Positions 9,446 to 18,473 of a stretch of 64,000 nt of DNA are shown piece after piece. Position 1 is the first letter of the stretch. Each line of letters begins with the position of its first letter. Both the position numbers and the translations under genes were made by a program. The notes under the pieces are model-generated. The model searched no databases. It had not been told where the DNA came from and saw nothing but the letters and a program-made list of their open reading frames with translations. Origin of the DNA: Sphingomicrobium astaxanthinifaciens (lineage in GTDB: Bacteria > Pseudomonadota > Alphaproteobacteria > Sphingomonadales > Sphingomonadaceae); the NCBI RefSeq assembly GCF_022865105.1, contig NZ_JAKNYM010000002.1:405501-469500 (forward strand). Direction: 5' to 3'.

Positions 9446-9861
9446 GTGCCGACATTCTCCATCGACGCCCACGGCTCCGCAGGCGGGCGCGCGCCGTCCT
9501 TGTCCAGCAGTTCGATCGAGATGCCGTCGGGGGTCTTGACGAAAGCCATTCGGCCATCGCGCGGGGGGCGGTTGATCGTCACCCCCGCCGCCGCCAGCCG
9601 GGCGCAGGTGGCGTAGATGTCGTCGACGTGGAAGGCGAGATGGCCGAAATTGCGCCCGCCGCCAAAGTCCTCGGGCTCGCCGTCCCAATTGTGGGTGAGC
9701 TCGATCTCGGCGGTCTCCCCCGGGACGCCGAGGAAGATGAGCGTGAAGCGTCCCGCCTCGCTGTCCTTGCGGCGCCGTTCCTCGAGCCCGAGCCGCTCGA
9801 AGAAGGCGACCGTCGCCGCGGGGTCGGTGACCCGCAGCATGGCGTGGAGGAAGGCGGTCAT
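9439..9861 (-). CDS. gloA: Lactoylglutathione lyase (glyoxalase I)
   Basis: GloA converts the methylglyoxal-glutathione hemithioacetal to S-lactoylglutathione. The 140-residue VOC-fold protein has the four expected metal ligands at His6 (LHAMLRV), Glu54 (EIELTHNW), His74 (FGHLAFHVDD) and Glu117 (DGISIELL), matching the E. coli pattern. The start ATG at 9861 shares ATGA with the stop of the TPR gene, and its 3' end overlaps gloB by 7 bases. This indicates translational coupling along the operon. Confidence 0.95.
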   Translation of the reverse strand: MTAFLHAMLRVTDPAATVAFFERLGLEERRRKDSEAGRFTLIFLGVPGETAEIELTHNWDGEPEDFGGGRNFGHLAFHVDDIYATCARLAAAGVTINRPPRDGRMAFVKTPDGISIELLDKDGARPPAEPWASMENVGTW

Positions 9862-10568
9862 CGCGCGGGGGCCTCGGGCGGGGCCGCGGCGGCGAGCGCG
9901 GCGAGCCGTTCGGCGGCGATCCGCGCGGCGGGATGGTCGGGCATCGCCGCGACCGCGGCGGTCCACGCCGCCCGCGCCCCCGCCTCGTCGCCCGACGCCA
10001 GCAGCACCTCGCCCTTGGTGAACAAGACCTCGGGCGCGTCGGGGGCGCGCGCCTCGGCCTGCTCGATCCGTTCGAGCGCGGTCGGATAGTCGCCCGACTG
10101 CCCCGCCATCTCGGCGGCGGCGAGCCAGTAGAAGGGGTCGTCCTGCGCCAGCGGGCCGGCCTGCGCGAGCGCGGCATTGGCCTCCTCGGCGCGCCCGAGC
10201 GCGTGCAACGCCCACGCCTTGTCGAGCAGCACCCAGCCGCGCTGGAGCGGGGCGAGGCTGTTGCTCGCCGCCGCCGCCGAGGCGGCGAGCAGCGCGTCCT
10301 CGTGCTGCCCGGCGGCGTTGAACAGCGCGGCGGCGGCGGCGCGCGCGCGCGCCGCCTCGACCAGCCCGGCCGCATCGTCGGCGATGGCGATGAACTCGGC
10401 GGCGGCGTCGGCGTGGCGCCCGTCCTTCATCGCCAGCTGGGCGCGGCATTCGCGGCTCTCGCGGCTGGCGTCGGTGCCGCAGACGAGCATTTCGCCCGGC
10501 AGCCCGACGGTGGGGACGGGCTGGGCGCCGAGCGCGGCGCCGAGGAAGGCGGCAAGGAGGAGGGTCAT
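9858..10568 (-). CDS. Exported TPR-repeat protein
   Basis: This 236-residue protein has a short signal peptide (MTLLLAAFLGAALGAQP) and then alanine-rich helical repeats of tetratricopeptide type. Recognisable TPR cores include RGWVLLDKAWALHALGRAEE, FYWLAAAEMAGQSGDYPTAL and VLFTKGEVLLASGDEAGAR. Two cysteines flank the start of the mature region. No enzyme motif is seen; a scaffolding or interaction role in the periplasm is likely. It overlaps both neighbours by four bases (ATGA), so it is translated together with gloA and the upstream hydrolase. Its link to glyoxalase function is unexplained. Confidence 0.8.
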   Translation of the reverse strand: MTLLLAAFLGAALGAQPVPTVGLPGEMLVCGTDASRESRECRAQLAMKDGRHADAAAEFIAIADDAAGLVEAARARAAAAALFNAAGQHEDALLAASAAAASNSLAPLQRGWVLLDKAWALHALGRAEEANAALAQAGPLAQDDPFYWLAAAEMAGQSGDYPTALERIEQAEARAPDAPEVLFTKGEVLLASGDEAGARAAWTAAVAAMPDHPAARIAAERLAALAAAAPPEAPAR

Positions 10569-11335
10569 CGGTCGGCGGCTCCCTTCTGGGTGATCAGCTG
10601 GTCGAGCGCGTGGAGGTCGGCGAGGATCGCGGCGATCTCGTGCGGCGCCGACAGGCGATGTCCGCTATTCTTGATGAGGCGAAGCTGAACGTCGGGGCTG
10701 GTGAGCCGCTGCAGCGCGCGCGCGGCGACGCGCGCGGGCACGTCGCGGTCCTTCTCGCCATGGACGAAGCGGACCGGCCCGTCGAAGTCGATCGGCGCCT
10801 CGAGCAGCCGCAGCGCCTCGCCCGACTCCCAGAAACCGCGGTGCGTCACCATCACGGAGTCGTCATAGTCGCTCGCCCGTTCGAGCCGCCCCGTCGCCGC
10901 GATCGTCGCTTTCTCTTCCTCGGAGAAACCCCAGTCGGTGAAGTCGGGCGCGGCGGCGAGCCCGAGCACGCCCGCGACGCGGTCGGGGCGGCGCATCGCG
11001 GCCGCCAGCGCGAGCCAGCCGCCCATCGACGAGCCGATCAGCAGCACCGACCCCTTGGCCAGCCGGTCGATCGCCGCCAGCACCTCGTCGAGCCAGCGCT
11101 CGAGCGTGCCGTCGGCGAAATCGCCGCGCGAGCTGCCGGTGCCCGAATAGTCGAGCCGCAGGCAGCCGCGCCCGCCGCGCGCCGCATAGGCGTCGATCGC
11201 GGTCGCCTTGCCGCCCTCCATGTCGGAGGCGTAGCCGGGGAGGAAGAGGTAGGTGAGGCCCTTGCCGCGGCGGTGGCGGTAGGCGATGGCGCGGCCCTCG
11301 ACGTCGAGGTGCTGGAGGGAAGGCTGGTCGGTCAT
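10565..11335 (-). CDS. Alpha/beta hydrolase, ABHD10-like
   Basis: This 256-residue alpha/beta hydrolase has the oxyanion segment FLPGYASDMEG, the motif RLDYSGTGSSRG, the nucleophile elbow GSSMGG (Ser103) and a C-terminal SGHRLS histidine. The pattern resembles the ABHD10/palmitoyl-protein thioesterase-like subfamily. It has no signal peptide, so it acts in the cytosol. The substrate is unknown. It is the first gene of an overlapping operon that continues with the TPR protein, gloA and gloB; its stop overlaps the TPR start as ATGA. Thioester hydrolysis would be chemically related to GloB, but that is speculation. Confidence 0.85.
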   Translation of the reverse strand: MTDQPSLQHLDVEGRAIAYRHRRGKGLTYLFLPGYASDMEGGKATAIDAYAARGGRGCLRLDYSGTGSSRGDFADGTLERWLDEVLAAIDRLAKGSVLLIGSSMGGWLALAAAMRRPDRVAGVLGLAAAPDFTDWGFSEEEKATIAATGRLERASDYDDSVMVTHRGFWESGEALRLLEAPIDFDGPVRFVHGEKDRDVPARVAARALQRLTSPDVQLRLIKNSGHRLSAPHEIAAILADLHALDQLITQKGAADR

Positions 11336-11373
11336 GCCTTCCCTCTAGCGGGCCCGGTCGGGGTTATGAACCG

Positions 11374-12291
11374 CTATTGCGCGAGGAAGCGCGCCAGTTC
11401 CTCGGCGAAGCGGTCGGGGCGATCGTACATGATGAAGTGCCGCGCGTCCTCGATCGCGACGAGATCGAGCTGGTCGAGCCCGTCATATTGCGCCGCGTAG
11501 AGCGCGGTCTTGGCGGCGGCATCGTCGTCGAGCGAGCCGTCGACCGGGACGAGCAGCGTCACCGGCGCGGTCACCGCGCCGAGCTGCCCGCGCACGTCGC
11601 GCGTCATGACCTCGTGGAACAGCTGCCCGGTGACGCGCAGGTCGGCGGTCGCGGTCTGCGCCATGACGGTGCAGCGCGCGCCCTCGTCGCGCACCATCGC
11701 CTCGATCATCGGCGGCACCGCCGCGCAATCGACGGGGGGGCGCGGCTGGTCCGCCTGCGCCAGCATCTGGCGGCGCATCATCGTGGCCATCGGGCGCACG
11801 CTCTCGGGGGTCGCCTCGGGATCGAACAGCACCGAATAGAAGGGCAGCGAATCGATGATCATCAGCCGCTCGACCCGCTCGGGATGCGCGAGCGCGAGGT
11901 TGAGCCCGGTGAAGCCGCCGAGCGAATGGCCGACGATCGCGGCGCGCCCCTCGCGCAGGCTGGCGACATAGGCGGCGAGCTCCTCGACCAGCGCGGGCAG
12001 GATCTCGCCCGACGCGTTGGGGCCCGCCTCGGTCCCGCCGAAGCCGGCGATGGTCAGGCGGTGGACGCGGTGCGTGGCGGCGAGCTGGTCGAGCACGGCG
12101 TCGTAGACCGCGGGCACGCTCGACAGGCCGGGGATCAGGAGGAGGTCGGGCCCGGTGCCGACGACCTCGACGGCGAAGCGCGTCGGTGCGAAGGCGGGCG
12201 CCGCGCGCGCGGCGACAGCGATGTCGGCGGCGGCGGCGGGCAGGGCGGGGGTGGTCGCCGCGAGCGCGGCGGCGAGGAGGAGGGTCGTCAT
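11374..12291 (-). CDS. Secreted alpha/beta hydrolase
   Basis: This 305-residue protein has a signal peptide ending near AALPAAAADIA. It then shows a classical alpha/beta hydrolase fold: LLLIPGLSS oxyanion region, GFGGTEAG, nucleophile elbow VGHSLGG, LLVPVDGSLDDD for the acid and EDARHFIMYDRP for the histidine. It is exported to the periplasm and its substrate is unknown. It lies 4 bases downstream of the XRE regulator stop and ends the XRE/membrane-protein operon. Several homologues of this type are annotated as carboxylesterases. Confidence 0.83.
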   Translation of the reverse strand: MTTLLLAAALAATTPALPAAAADIAVAARAAPAFAPTRFAVEVVGTGPDLLLIPGLSSVPAVYDAVLDQLAATHRVHRLTIAGFGGTEAGPNASGEILPALVEELAAYVASLREGRAAIVGHSLGGFTGLNLALAHPERVERLMIIDSLPFYSVLFDPEATPESVRPMATMMRRQMLAQADQPRPPVDCAAVPPMIEAMVRDEGARCTVMAQTATADLRVTGQLFHEVMTRDVRGQLGAVTAPVTLLVPVDGSLDDDAAAKTALYAAQYDGLDQLDLVAIEDARHFIMYDRPDRFAEELARFLAQ

Positions 12292-12295
12292 GGGT

Positions 12296-12490
12296 CTATC
12301 CTTTCGGGTCGAAGATCTGCTCGATGGCGAGCTCGAAGACCTCGGCGATGGTGAAGGCGAGCGGCAGCGAGGGGTCGTACTTGCCCGTCTCGATGGCGTT
12401 GACGCTCTGGCGCGATACCCCGAGCTTCTCGGCCAGGTCGCCCTGGCTCCAGTCGCGCTCGGCGCGCAGGACCTTGAGCCGGTTCTTCAT
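12296..12490 (-). CDS. XRE-family transcriptional regulator (small)
   Basis: This 64-residue protein is essentially one Cro/CI-type helix-turn-helix: MKNRLKVLRAERDWSQGDLA followed by EKLGVSRQSVNAIETGKYDP and a short C-terminal helix ending QIFDPKG. The residues QGDLAEKLGVSRQSVNAIE fit the HTH profile well. ATG at 12490 is preferred over an upstream start because homologues begin MKNRL. It sits one base after the membrane-protein stop, in the same operon. It is probably the repressor that binds the paired operators at 13301-13351. Compact XRE proteins of this type are often encoded with multi-spanning membrane partners. Confidence 0.9.
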   Translation of the reverse strand: MKNRLKVLRAERDWSQGDLAEKLGVSRQSVNAIETGKYDPSLPLAFTIAEVFELAIEQIFDPKG

Positions 12491-12491
12491 C

Positions 12492-13109
12492 TCAGCACCC
12501 CTCGCCATAGGTGCCGAAGGTCAGCTTGTTGACCAGCGCGCCGAGGCCGAGCCCGAAGAAGAAGGTGATCGGCCACCAATAGGCGTCGAGATGCGGGACC
12601 TGCCCGAAATTCTCGAGGAAGCCGTAGATCGAGGCCGCCGAGAAGGCGACCGCGGTGGCGACCAGCGTCTGCCGCACCATCAGCATCCGCATGAACTCGT
12701 CTTGCTGCTCGACCAGGAAGCGCCCCATCGCGTAGAAGTAGCCGGCGATCGCGAGCCCCGGCACGATCGCGATGGCGATGCTGAGCGGGGTGACCGGATC
12801 GCCCTCGTCGATCAGCGCCGAGGCGGCGAACACCGCGCCGACATAGGCGACGCTGACGATCAGCATCCGCACCAGATAGGCGCGCGAGGCGCGCCCGCGC
12901 GGGCCGAGCCGCCCGACGTTATGCGCCGCGTTGAGCCCCGCCTTGACGAGGAAGAGGATCGGGAGGGCCAGCAGCGCGCGCGAGAGCAGCGGGTCGTCGA
13001 TATCGCCATATTCGAGCCCGACCGCGATCCCGAGGAGCGAGGCGGCCATCGCCGCGAACCACGGGACGACGGGCTTCTTGGCGGGGGTCGCGCCGTCAGC
13101 CTGCGCCAT
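12492..13109 (-). CDS. Multi-spanning membrane protein of the XRE operon
   Basis: This 205-residue protein has five to six predicted membrane spans, including WFAAMAASLLGIAVGLEYG, MLIVSVAYVGAVFAASAL, SIAIAIVPGLAIAGYFYAM and WWPITFFFGLGLGALV. A short polar N-terminus (MAQADGATPAKKPVV) precedes them, and a cytoplasmic loop carries EQQDEFMRMLMVRQT. I do not recognise a catalytic motif. It lies 2 bases after the 55-residue membrane peptide and 1 base before the XRE regulator. Membrane proteins of this size beside small XRE repressors are frequent, but their job is mostly unknown. Confidence 0.75.
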   Translation of the reverse strand: MAQADGATPAKKPVVPWFAAMAASLLGIAVGLEYGDIDDPLLSRALLALPILFLVKAGLNAAHNVGRLGPRGRASRAYLVRMLIVSVAYVGAVFAASALIDEGDPVTPLSIAIAIVPGLAIAGYFYAMGRFLVEQQDEFMRMLMVRQTLVATAVAFSAASIYGFLENFGQVPHLDAYWWPITFFFGLGLGALVNKLTFGTYGEGC

Positions 13110-13111
13110 GC

Positions 13112-13279
13112 TCAGCAGCCCCCGCAGCGCTTGGCCGGGCGCAGCGTCACCAACGCCGCGGCCATCAACCCGAGGGTGATGACGAGGCTCTCGCTGTCGC
13201 CGAGCCCGGCCTGCTTGGCGGCGATCGCCGCGGCAATGATCGCGGCAGCCCAGACGAATGACTGGATGGTCTTGTTCAT
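13112..13279 (-). CDS. 55-residue membrane peptide at the head of the XRE operon
   Basis: ATG 13279 to TGA 13112-13114 encodes 55 residues starting MNKTIQSFVWAAAIIAAAIA. It has two hydrophobic stretches (about residues 8-21 and 32-46) and a basic, cysteine-containing tail ending PAKRCGGC. A GGGAG Shine-Dalgarno lies 7 bases upstream, and the gene starts just after a promoter with paired operators. It ends 2 bases before the start of the next membrane protein. The function is unknown. Strong translation signals and tight packing make it likely to be real although it is short. Confidence 0.7.
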   Translation of the reverse strand: MNKTIQSFVWAAAIIAAAIAAKQAGLGDSESLVITLGLMAAALVTLRPAKRCGGC

Positions 13280-13300
13280 GGTCAAACTCCCTTTTCAATC

Positions 13301-13351
13301 TGTAAAGCGTATTTGACACAAGTCGCGCACCTTGTCAAGCGACATTGACAA
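13301..13351 (-). promoter_or_regulatory. Promoter with two tandem operators for the XRE operon
   Basis: Two near-identical dyads lie here: TGTAAAGCGTATTTGACA (13301-13318) and TGTCAAGCGACATTGACA (13333-13350). They are identical at 14 of 18 positions and spaced 32 bases apart, about three helix turns. The second extends to a perfect TTGTCAA-6-TTGACAA repeat (13332-13351). A minus-strand promoter overlaps both: -35 TTGACA (13333-13338), 17-base spacer, -10 CAAATA (13310-13315). This geometry is typical of an autorepressed XRE system. Confidence 0.65.
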
Positions 13352-13418
13352 AAGGACAAGCGCGCTTGCTTTTGGCTTTTGGTTGAACGGGTTGCGCGCC
13401 TGCACTAGGGGAAGGGCC

Positions 13419-15437
13419 ATGACCGAGATGGTGAAGATCGAGCTGCCCGACGGCAGCGTGAAGGAAATGAAGTCGGGCGCGACCCCTTATGATGTCGCGG
13501 CCGAAATCGGCCCCGGGCTCGCCAAGGCGGCGATCGCGGCGCGGGTCGACGGCGAACTGCGCGACCTCAAGCGCCCCTTCGAGGGCGACGCGAGCCTCGC
13601 GCTGGTGACCAAGCGCGACGAGGCCGAGGCGCTCGAGCTGGTGCGCCACGACTTCGCGCACGTCCTCGCCGAGGCGGTGCAGAACCTCTATCCGGGCACG
13701 CAGATCACCTTCGGCCCGGCGACCGACGACGGTTTCTACTACGACTTCGCGCCGGCCCCCGGTCGCGGCATGTTCACCGAGGAGGACCTGCCCGCGATCG
13801 AGGAGGAGATGCGCCGCATCATCAAGGCCGACAAGCCGCTGGTGCGCGAGGTCTGGGACCGCGAGAAGGTGCGCCAGTTCTTCATCGACCAGGGCGAGGC
13901 GTTCAAGGCCGAGTGGGTGATGGAGCTGCCCGAGAACGAGCCGATCACCATGTACAAGACCGGGACCGGGGAGGCCGACTGGATCGACCTGTGCCGCGGC
14001 CCGCACCTGCCGAGCACCGGCTATCTCGACCCCAAGGCGTTCAAGCTGACCCGCGTGTCGGGCGCCTATTGGCGCGGCGACCAGTCGAACCCGATGCTCA
14101 GCCGCATCTACGGCACCGCCTGGCTCGACAAGAAGCAGCTCGCCGCGCACCTGAACCGGCTCGAGGAAGCCGCCAAGCGCGACCATCGCAAGCTGGCGCA
14201 GGAGATGGACCTGTTCCACCTCCAGGAAGAAGCGCACGGCAGCGTCTTCTGGCACCCGCAGGGCTACAAGGTGTGGCGCGAACTCGAGGCCTATATGCGC
14301 CGCGCCATCGACGCGGGCGGCTATAGCGAGATCAAGACCCCGCAGCTGATGGACGTCAAGCAGTGGACCCAGTCGGGCCACTGGGGGAAATATGCCGAGA
14401 ACATGTTCGCGGTCCCCGACATCGTGCCGGACGTCGAAAGCGAGGAGGAGGCCGCCGCCCCCAAGGTCGCCGAGGATGCCGACTGGATGGCGATCAAGCC
14501 GATGAACTGCCCCGCGCACGTCCTCGTCTTTAAGCAGGGCATCACCAGCTATCGCGAGCTGCCGATCCGGCTCTACGAGAATGGCTGCTGCCACCGCAAC
14601 GAGCCGCACGGCGCGCTGCACGGGCTGATGCGCGTGCGCCAGTTCACGCAGGACGATGCGCACATCTTCTGCACCGAGGACCAGGTGGTCGAGGAGATCC
14701 AGAAATTCTGCCGCCTCGCCGACCGCATCTACAAGGACTTCGGCTATAGCTATGCGGTCAAGCTCGCGACCCGTCCCGACCGCCGCTTCGGCAGCGACGA
14801 GATGTGGGAAAAGGCCGAGCAGGAGATGCGCGACGCGGTCGCCGCGGCGGGCATGGCCAATGACGACTATGGCTGGGAGGAGCTGCCCGGCGAGGGCGCC
14901 TTCTACGCGCCCAAGCTCGAATGGCACCTGACCGACGCGATTGGCCGCACCTGGCAGGTCGGCACCATCCAGTCGGACCGGGTGCTGCCCGAGCGGCTCG
15001 ATGCCACCTATGTCGGCGAGGATGGCGAGAAGCATCGCCCGGTGATGCTCCACCGCGCCATCTTCGGCAGCTACGAGCGCTTCATCGGCATGCTGATCGA
15101 ACATTATGCCGGCAAGATGCCGCTGTGGCTGGCGCCGACGCAGGTGGTGGTCGCGACCATCGTCTCCGACGCCGACGATTTCGCCAAGCAGGCCACCGAC
15201 CGGCTCAAGGCGGCGGGGCTGCGGGTCGAGACCGACCTTCGCAACGAGAAGATCAACTACAAGGTGCGCGAACACAGCCTCGCCAAGGTCCCGATCATCG
15301 CGGTCGTGGGCAAGCGCGAGGCCGAGGAGGGCAAGGTCGCGCTGCGCCGGCTCGGTAGCCGCGACCAGGAGATCGTCAGCCTCGACGAATTCGTCGCGGC
15401 GGCGAAGGCCGAGGCGACCCCGCCCGACCTGCGCTAG
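13419..15437 (+). CDS. thrS: Threonine-tRNA ligase
   Basis: ThrS charges tRNA-Thr. The 672-residue protein shows the full family layout. An N-terminal TGS domain ([20 protein letters not shown]) comes first, then an editing domain with [12 protein letters not shown]. The class II catalytic core has the zinc ligands in [11 protein letters not shown] and [10 protein letters not shown], and a C-terminal anticodon-binding domain ([13 protein letters not shown]) follows. ATG at 13419 is preceded by AGGGGAAGGG. In many bacteria thrS is next to infC; here infC is about 3 kb downstream on the same strand with two genes between. Confidence 0.98.
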   Translation: MTEMVKIELPDGSVKEMKSGATPYDVAAEIGPGLAKAAIAARVDGELRDLKRPFEGDASLALVTKRDEAEALELVRHDFAHVLAEAVQNLYPGTQITFGPATDDGFYYDFAPAPGRGMFTEEDLPAIEEEMRRIIKADKPLVREVWDREKVRQFFIDQGEAFKAEWVMELPENEPITMYKTGTGEADWIDLCRGPHLPSTGYLDPKAFKLTRVSGAYWRGDQSNPMLSRIYGTAWLDKKQLAAHLNRLEEAAKRDHRKLAQEMDLFHLQEEAHGSVFWHPQGYKVWRELEAYMRRAIDAGGYSEIKTPQLMDVKQWTQSGHWGKYAENMFAVPDIVPDVESEEEAAAPKVAEDADWMAIKPMNCPAHVLVFKQGITSYRELPIRLYENGCCHRNEPHGALHGLMRVRQFTQDDAHIFCTEDQVVEEIQKFCRLADRIYKDFGYSYAVKLATRPDRRFGSDEMWEKAEQEMRDAVAAAGMANDDYGWEELPGEGAFYAPKLEWHLTDAIGRTWQVGTIQSDRVLPERLDATYVGEDGEKHRPVMLHRAIFGSYERFIGMLIEHYAGKMPLWLAPTQVVVATIVSDADDFAKQATDRLKAAGLRVETDLRNEKINYKVREHSLAKVPIIAVVGKREAEEGKVALRRLGSRDQEIVSLDEFVAAAKAEATPPDLR

Positions 15438-15475
15438 GCGGGACGGGGGCGCATGCAATCAAGGGGGGCAGGCCG

Positions 15476-16045
15476 GTGAGCGTCATCGCCTATGTGTCGG
15501 TCTTCGTGTCGATCATCCTCGGGGTCGCGCTCGCCGATCTCGCCGCGAGCACGCACCGCCTGATCGTCGCGCGCGCCCGGGTGCGCTGGGACTGGCGCGC
15601 CCCCGCGCTGGCGCTGATCGCGGTGCTCCAGCTGGTCGGCATCTGGTGGGCGTCCTTCGACTGGTATGTCGATGCCGAGCGGCTCGGGCTGGCCGCCTTC
15701 ATGGTCGATTTCGCGCTGCTGTTCCTGCTCTACCTGCTCGCCGCCGCGGCGCTGCCCGACGCGGTCGACGACAGGCTCGACCTGCGCGCCTTCTACACCG
15801 CCACCGCGCCCTATTTTTGGAGCGTGCTGGGGCTGGTCTTCCTGCTCGTGGCGGTGGCGCTCGCGCCGCGGCTGGTGCCCGGGCTGACGCTCGGCCAGTG
15901 GGCGCGCCAGCAGGCGTTCAACCTCGTCCAGGCGGGGCTCTGCTTCGCGCTCGCGCGCTGGTCGGCGCCGCGGCTGCACGCGGTGGCGATCCCGCTCCTC
16001 CTCCTCCTCTTCGCGGCGAGCTACTGGCGCCTCGCGATCGGCTAG
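15476..16045 (+). CDS. Conserved membrane protein, unknown function
   Basis: This 189-residue protein has five likely membrane spans, the first at its N-terminus (MSVIAYVSVFVSIILGVALA) and the last at its C-terminus (LLLLLFAASYWRLAIG). It starts with GTG at 15476, preceded by the purine-rich AAGGGGGGCAGG. No catalytic motif is visible. It follows thrS by 38 bases on the same strand and precedes the chemoreceptor gene. I do not recognise the family. Confidence 0.75.
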   Translation: MSVIAYVSVFVSIILGVALADLAASTHRLIVARARVRWDWRAPALALIAVLQLVGIWWASFDWYVDAERLGLAAFMVDFALLFLLYLLAAAALPDAVDDRLDLRAFYTATAPYFWSVLGLVFLLVAVALAPRLVPGLTLGQWARQQAFNLVQAGLCFALARWSAPRLHAVAIPLLLLLFAASYWRLAIG

Positions 16046-16161
16046 CCCGTGACGGCCCCGGTCGGGGCTTGTCGCCGCGTTAACCATTCCTTTGCCTCCG
16101 CTTCCTAGACCGAGGGGCGGGGCCGCATCGCTCGGGATTGCGGCGGGGACGGGGTTGTTAC

Positions 16162-18357
16162 GTGTCGTTGTTCAGCAAGGCTATCGCGCAGGTCGCGCTC
16201 ACGGTGCAGCGGGTGTCGAGGGGGACCTTCTCGCTGACCCGCGCGATCATCATCACCATCACGATCATGGCGCTGATCATCGTCGGCATGGCGGCCAGCG
16301 GGTTCATCGCCTCGATCGAGGACCGCAACGAGGCGGTCGCGCTGCGCGACGTCAACGCCTTCACCACCGACGTGATCACCGCGGGCGAGCATTGGGCGCG
16401 CGCGCGCGGGCTGACCTATGTCGCGCTCAACGACCCGCGCCCGGTCGCACGCGCCACCCTCGACGACATCCGGCGCGCGCGCTCCGCGGGCAATCGCGCG
16501 ATGGCCGCCGCGCTCGACGGCTTTGCCGCGCAGGCCGCGAGCGAGCGCGAGATCCACGAGCGCTACCTCGCCGCCGACGCCGCCTTCGCGGCGCTCGAGG
16601 CCGAGGCGCTGGCCGCGATCCGCGCGCCCGGCGCGACCCGCGATCCGGCGCTGGCGGCGCGCTTCCTCGCGGCGGCAACGCGCCGCATCGCGGCGGCGCA
16701 GGCGCTGCGCTTCACCACCGCCGCGCAGGCCCGCACCGAAGGCGCGATCGCCAACCTCATGATGCTCAAGCACCTGTCGTGGCAGATGGGCGAATATGCG
16801 GGGCGCGAACGCGCCATCGTCGCCGGCCAGATCGCCGCCGGCCAGCCCGTCACCCCGGAACAGCGCGCCACCATCATCGAGAACCGTGGCCGCGTGCTCA
16901 ATGCCTGGGACGCGCTGCAGATGCTCCACGCGGCCAGCGCCGACCGGCTCGACCTGCAGCCCGCCATCGCCGCTGCGCGCCGGACCTTCTTCGAAGATTA
17001 TGACGCGGTACGCGGCGCGGTCTATGCGGCGAGCGATGGCGGCGCCCCCTATCCGATGGACGCCTATCAGTGGTTCGCGGCCTCCACCGAGGCCATCGCC
17101 CCGCTGCTCGCCATCACCGATGCGGCCGAGGCCGCCACCCTGTTCTGGGTCGATCGCCAGCATGGACGCGCCGGCTGGTCGATCGTCGTCGAGGGCGCGC
17201 TTCTCCTCGCCGCCTTCGCGACCGTTATCGCGCTCATCGCGATCACCATCTTCCACGTCCAGCGGCCGATGGCCGAACTGATGGGAGCGACGCGCATGAT
17301 CGCCCGCGGCCGGTTCGATGCGCGGCTGCCGACCGGCGCGCGCGCGCTCGAGATCGGCGAGATCGCCGCCACCCTCTCGCGCTTCCGCCAGGCGGTCGAG
17401 GAACGCGAGACGCTCGAACAGGCCAAGGTCGAGGCCGAGCGCCGCGATGCCGAGGCGCGCTCGGTCGCGCTCGCCGCCGAGCAGCGCGCGGTCGAGGAGC
17501 GCGCCCAGCGCTCGCGCCAGCTCGCCGATGCGGGCAACGAATTCACGCGCCGGATGCACGAGACGGTCTCCACCCTCGCCGCCGCCGCCGACCAGATGTC
17601 GGCCACCGCCGACCTGATGGTCGAGCAGCTCGGCCAGACCACCGGCGAACTGAGCGCGGTCGCGCGCGATACCGGCAACGCCTCGACCCACGTGCGCGAG
17701 GCGGCGGCGGCGGCGGACCAGATCCGCCTCGCCGTCGGCGACATCGCGCGGCAGGTCGAGGAACAGCGCGCCTCCTCGGGCGAGGCGGCGGACAAATCCT
17801 CCGACACCGCGGGCGAGGTGCGCCGTCTCTCGGCAGCCACCGGCAGCGTGGGCAAGATGGTCGGGATGATCGACGATGTCGCCAAGAAGACCGGGCTGCT
17901 CGCGCTCAACGCCACCATCGAGGCGGCGCGTGCGGGCGAGGCCGGGCGCGGCTTCGCGGTCGTGGCGGGCGAGGTCAAGGCGCTGTCCGAACAGACCGGC
18001 GAGGCGACCGCCAGCGCGGGCCGCACCGTCGGTGACATGGCGGGCTCGATCAATCGCTCGGTGGCCGGATTCACCCAGGTCGACGAGGCGATCCAGCGGA
18101 TCAGCCGCGCGGCGACCGCGATCGCCGCCACCGTGCGCCAGCAATCGGCGGCGACCGAGGCGCTGAGCCAGGGGGTCGAGAGCGCGGCGCGGATCGCCGA
18201 CACGGTCGCCAGCCGCGCGCGCTCGGTCGACGAGGGCGCGGGCTCGGTGATGGCGGCGGCGACGCAGGTCAAGGCCGCCTCGGGCGAGCTGGCGCGGCTC
18301 GCCGATGCGGTGCGGATCGACGTCGAGCAGTTCCTCAACGACCTGCAGGCCGCCTGA
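16162..18357 (+). CDS. Methyl-accepting chemotaxis protein
   Basis: This 731-residue chemoreceptor-like protein has a first membrane span (about residues 27-50), a helical periplasmic sensor of roughly 290 residues, a second span near 340-364, and a HAMP linker ([20 protein letters not shown]). A long cytoplasmic coiled coil follows. The signalling tip reads [40 protein letters not shown], close to the universal MCP hairpin. GTG at 16162 is chosen over a TTG eight codons upstream because of the GGGGACGGGG ribosome site. The ligand is unknown. No che or flagellar genes are in the window. There is no obvious C-terminal CheR-docking pentapeptide. Confidence 0.92.
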   Translation: MSLFSKAIAQVALTVQRVSRGTFSLTRAIIITITIMALIIVGMAASGFIASIEDRNEAVALRDVNAFTTDVITAGEHWARARGLTYVALNDPRPVARATLDDIRRARSAGNRAMAAALDGFAAQAASEREIHERYLAADAAFAALEAEALAAIRAPGATRDPALAARFLAAATRRIAAAQALRFTTAAQARTEGAIANLMMLKHLSWQMGEYAGRERAIVAGQIAAGQPVTPEQRATIIENRGRVLNAWDALQMLHAASADRLDLQPAIAAARRTFFEDYDAVRGAVYAASDGGAPYPMDAYQWFAASTEAIAPLLAITDAAEAATLFWVDRQHGRAGWSIVVEGALLLAAFATVIALIAITIFHVQRPMAELMGATRMIARGRFDARLPTGARALEIGEIAATLSRFRQAVEERETLEQAKVEAERRDAEARSVALAAEQRAVEERAQRSRQLADAGNEFTRRMHETVSTLAAAADQMSATADLMVEQLGQTTGELSAVARDTGNASTHVREAAAAADQIRLAVGDIARQVEEQRASSGEAADKSSDTAGEVRRLSAATGSVGKMVGMIDDVAKKTGLLALNATIEAARAGEAGRGFAVVAGEVKALSEQTGEATASAGRTVGDMAGSINRSVAGFTQVDEAIQRISRAATAIAATVRQQSAATEALSQGVESAARIADTVASRARSVDEGAGSVMAAATQVKAASGELARLADAVRIDVEQFLNDLQAA

Positions 18358-18383
18358 CCCGCGCGCCGGGTCGGCGCGGCGAC

Positions 18384-18413
18384 GGGGCGTCCTGACCGCC
18401 CGCCCCTTTATTT
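18384..18413 (+). terminator. Candidate terminator after the chemoreceptor gene
   Basis: GGGGCG (18384-18389) and CGCCCC (18401-18406) can pair across an 11-base loop and are followed by TTTATTT. It lies 27 bases downstream of the chemoreceptor stop and about 60 bases before the infC ribosome site. The stem is only 6 bp, so confidence is moderate. Confidence 0.45.
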
Positions 18414-18473
18414 CGGGGGCAAAAGTTCCTAGGTCGGAGCGCATCAGATCAACGACTCCGAGGAGAAATCGCT

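Noticed and set aside
8693-10375. Apparent large fusion protein joining TPR-like and GloB sequence
   Set aside because: The upstream part is out of frame with the TPR gene and gloA and is not a real protein; gloB starts at 9445.
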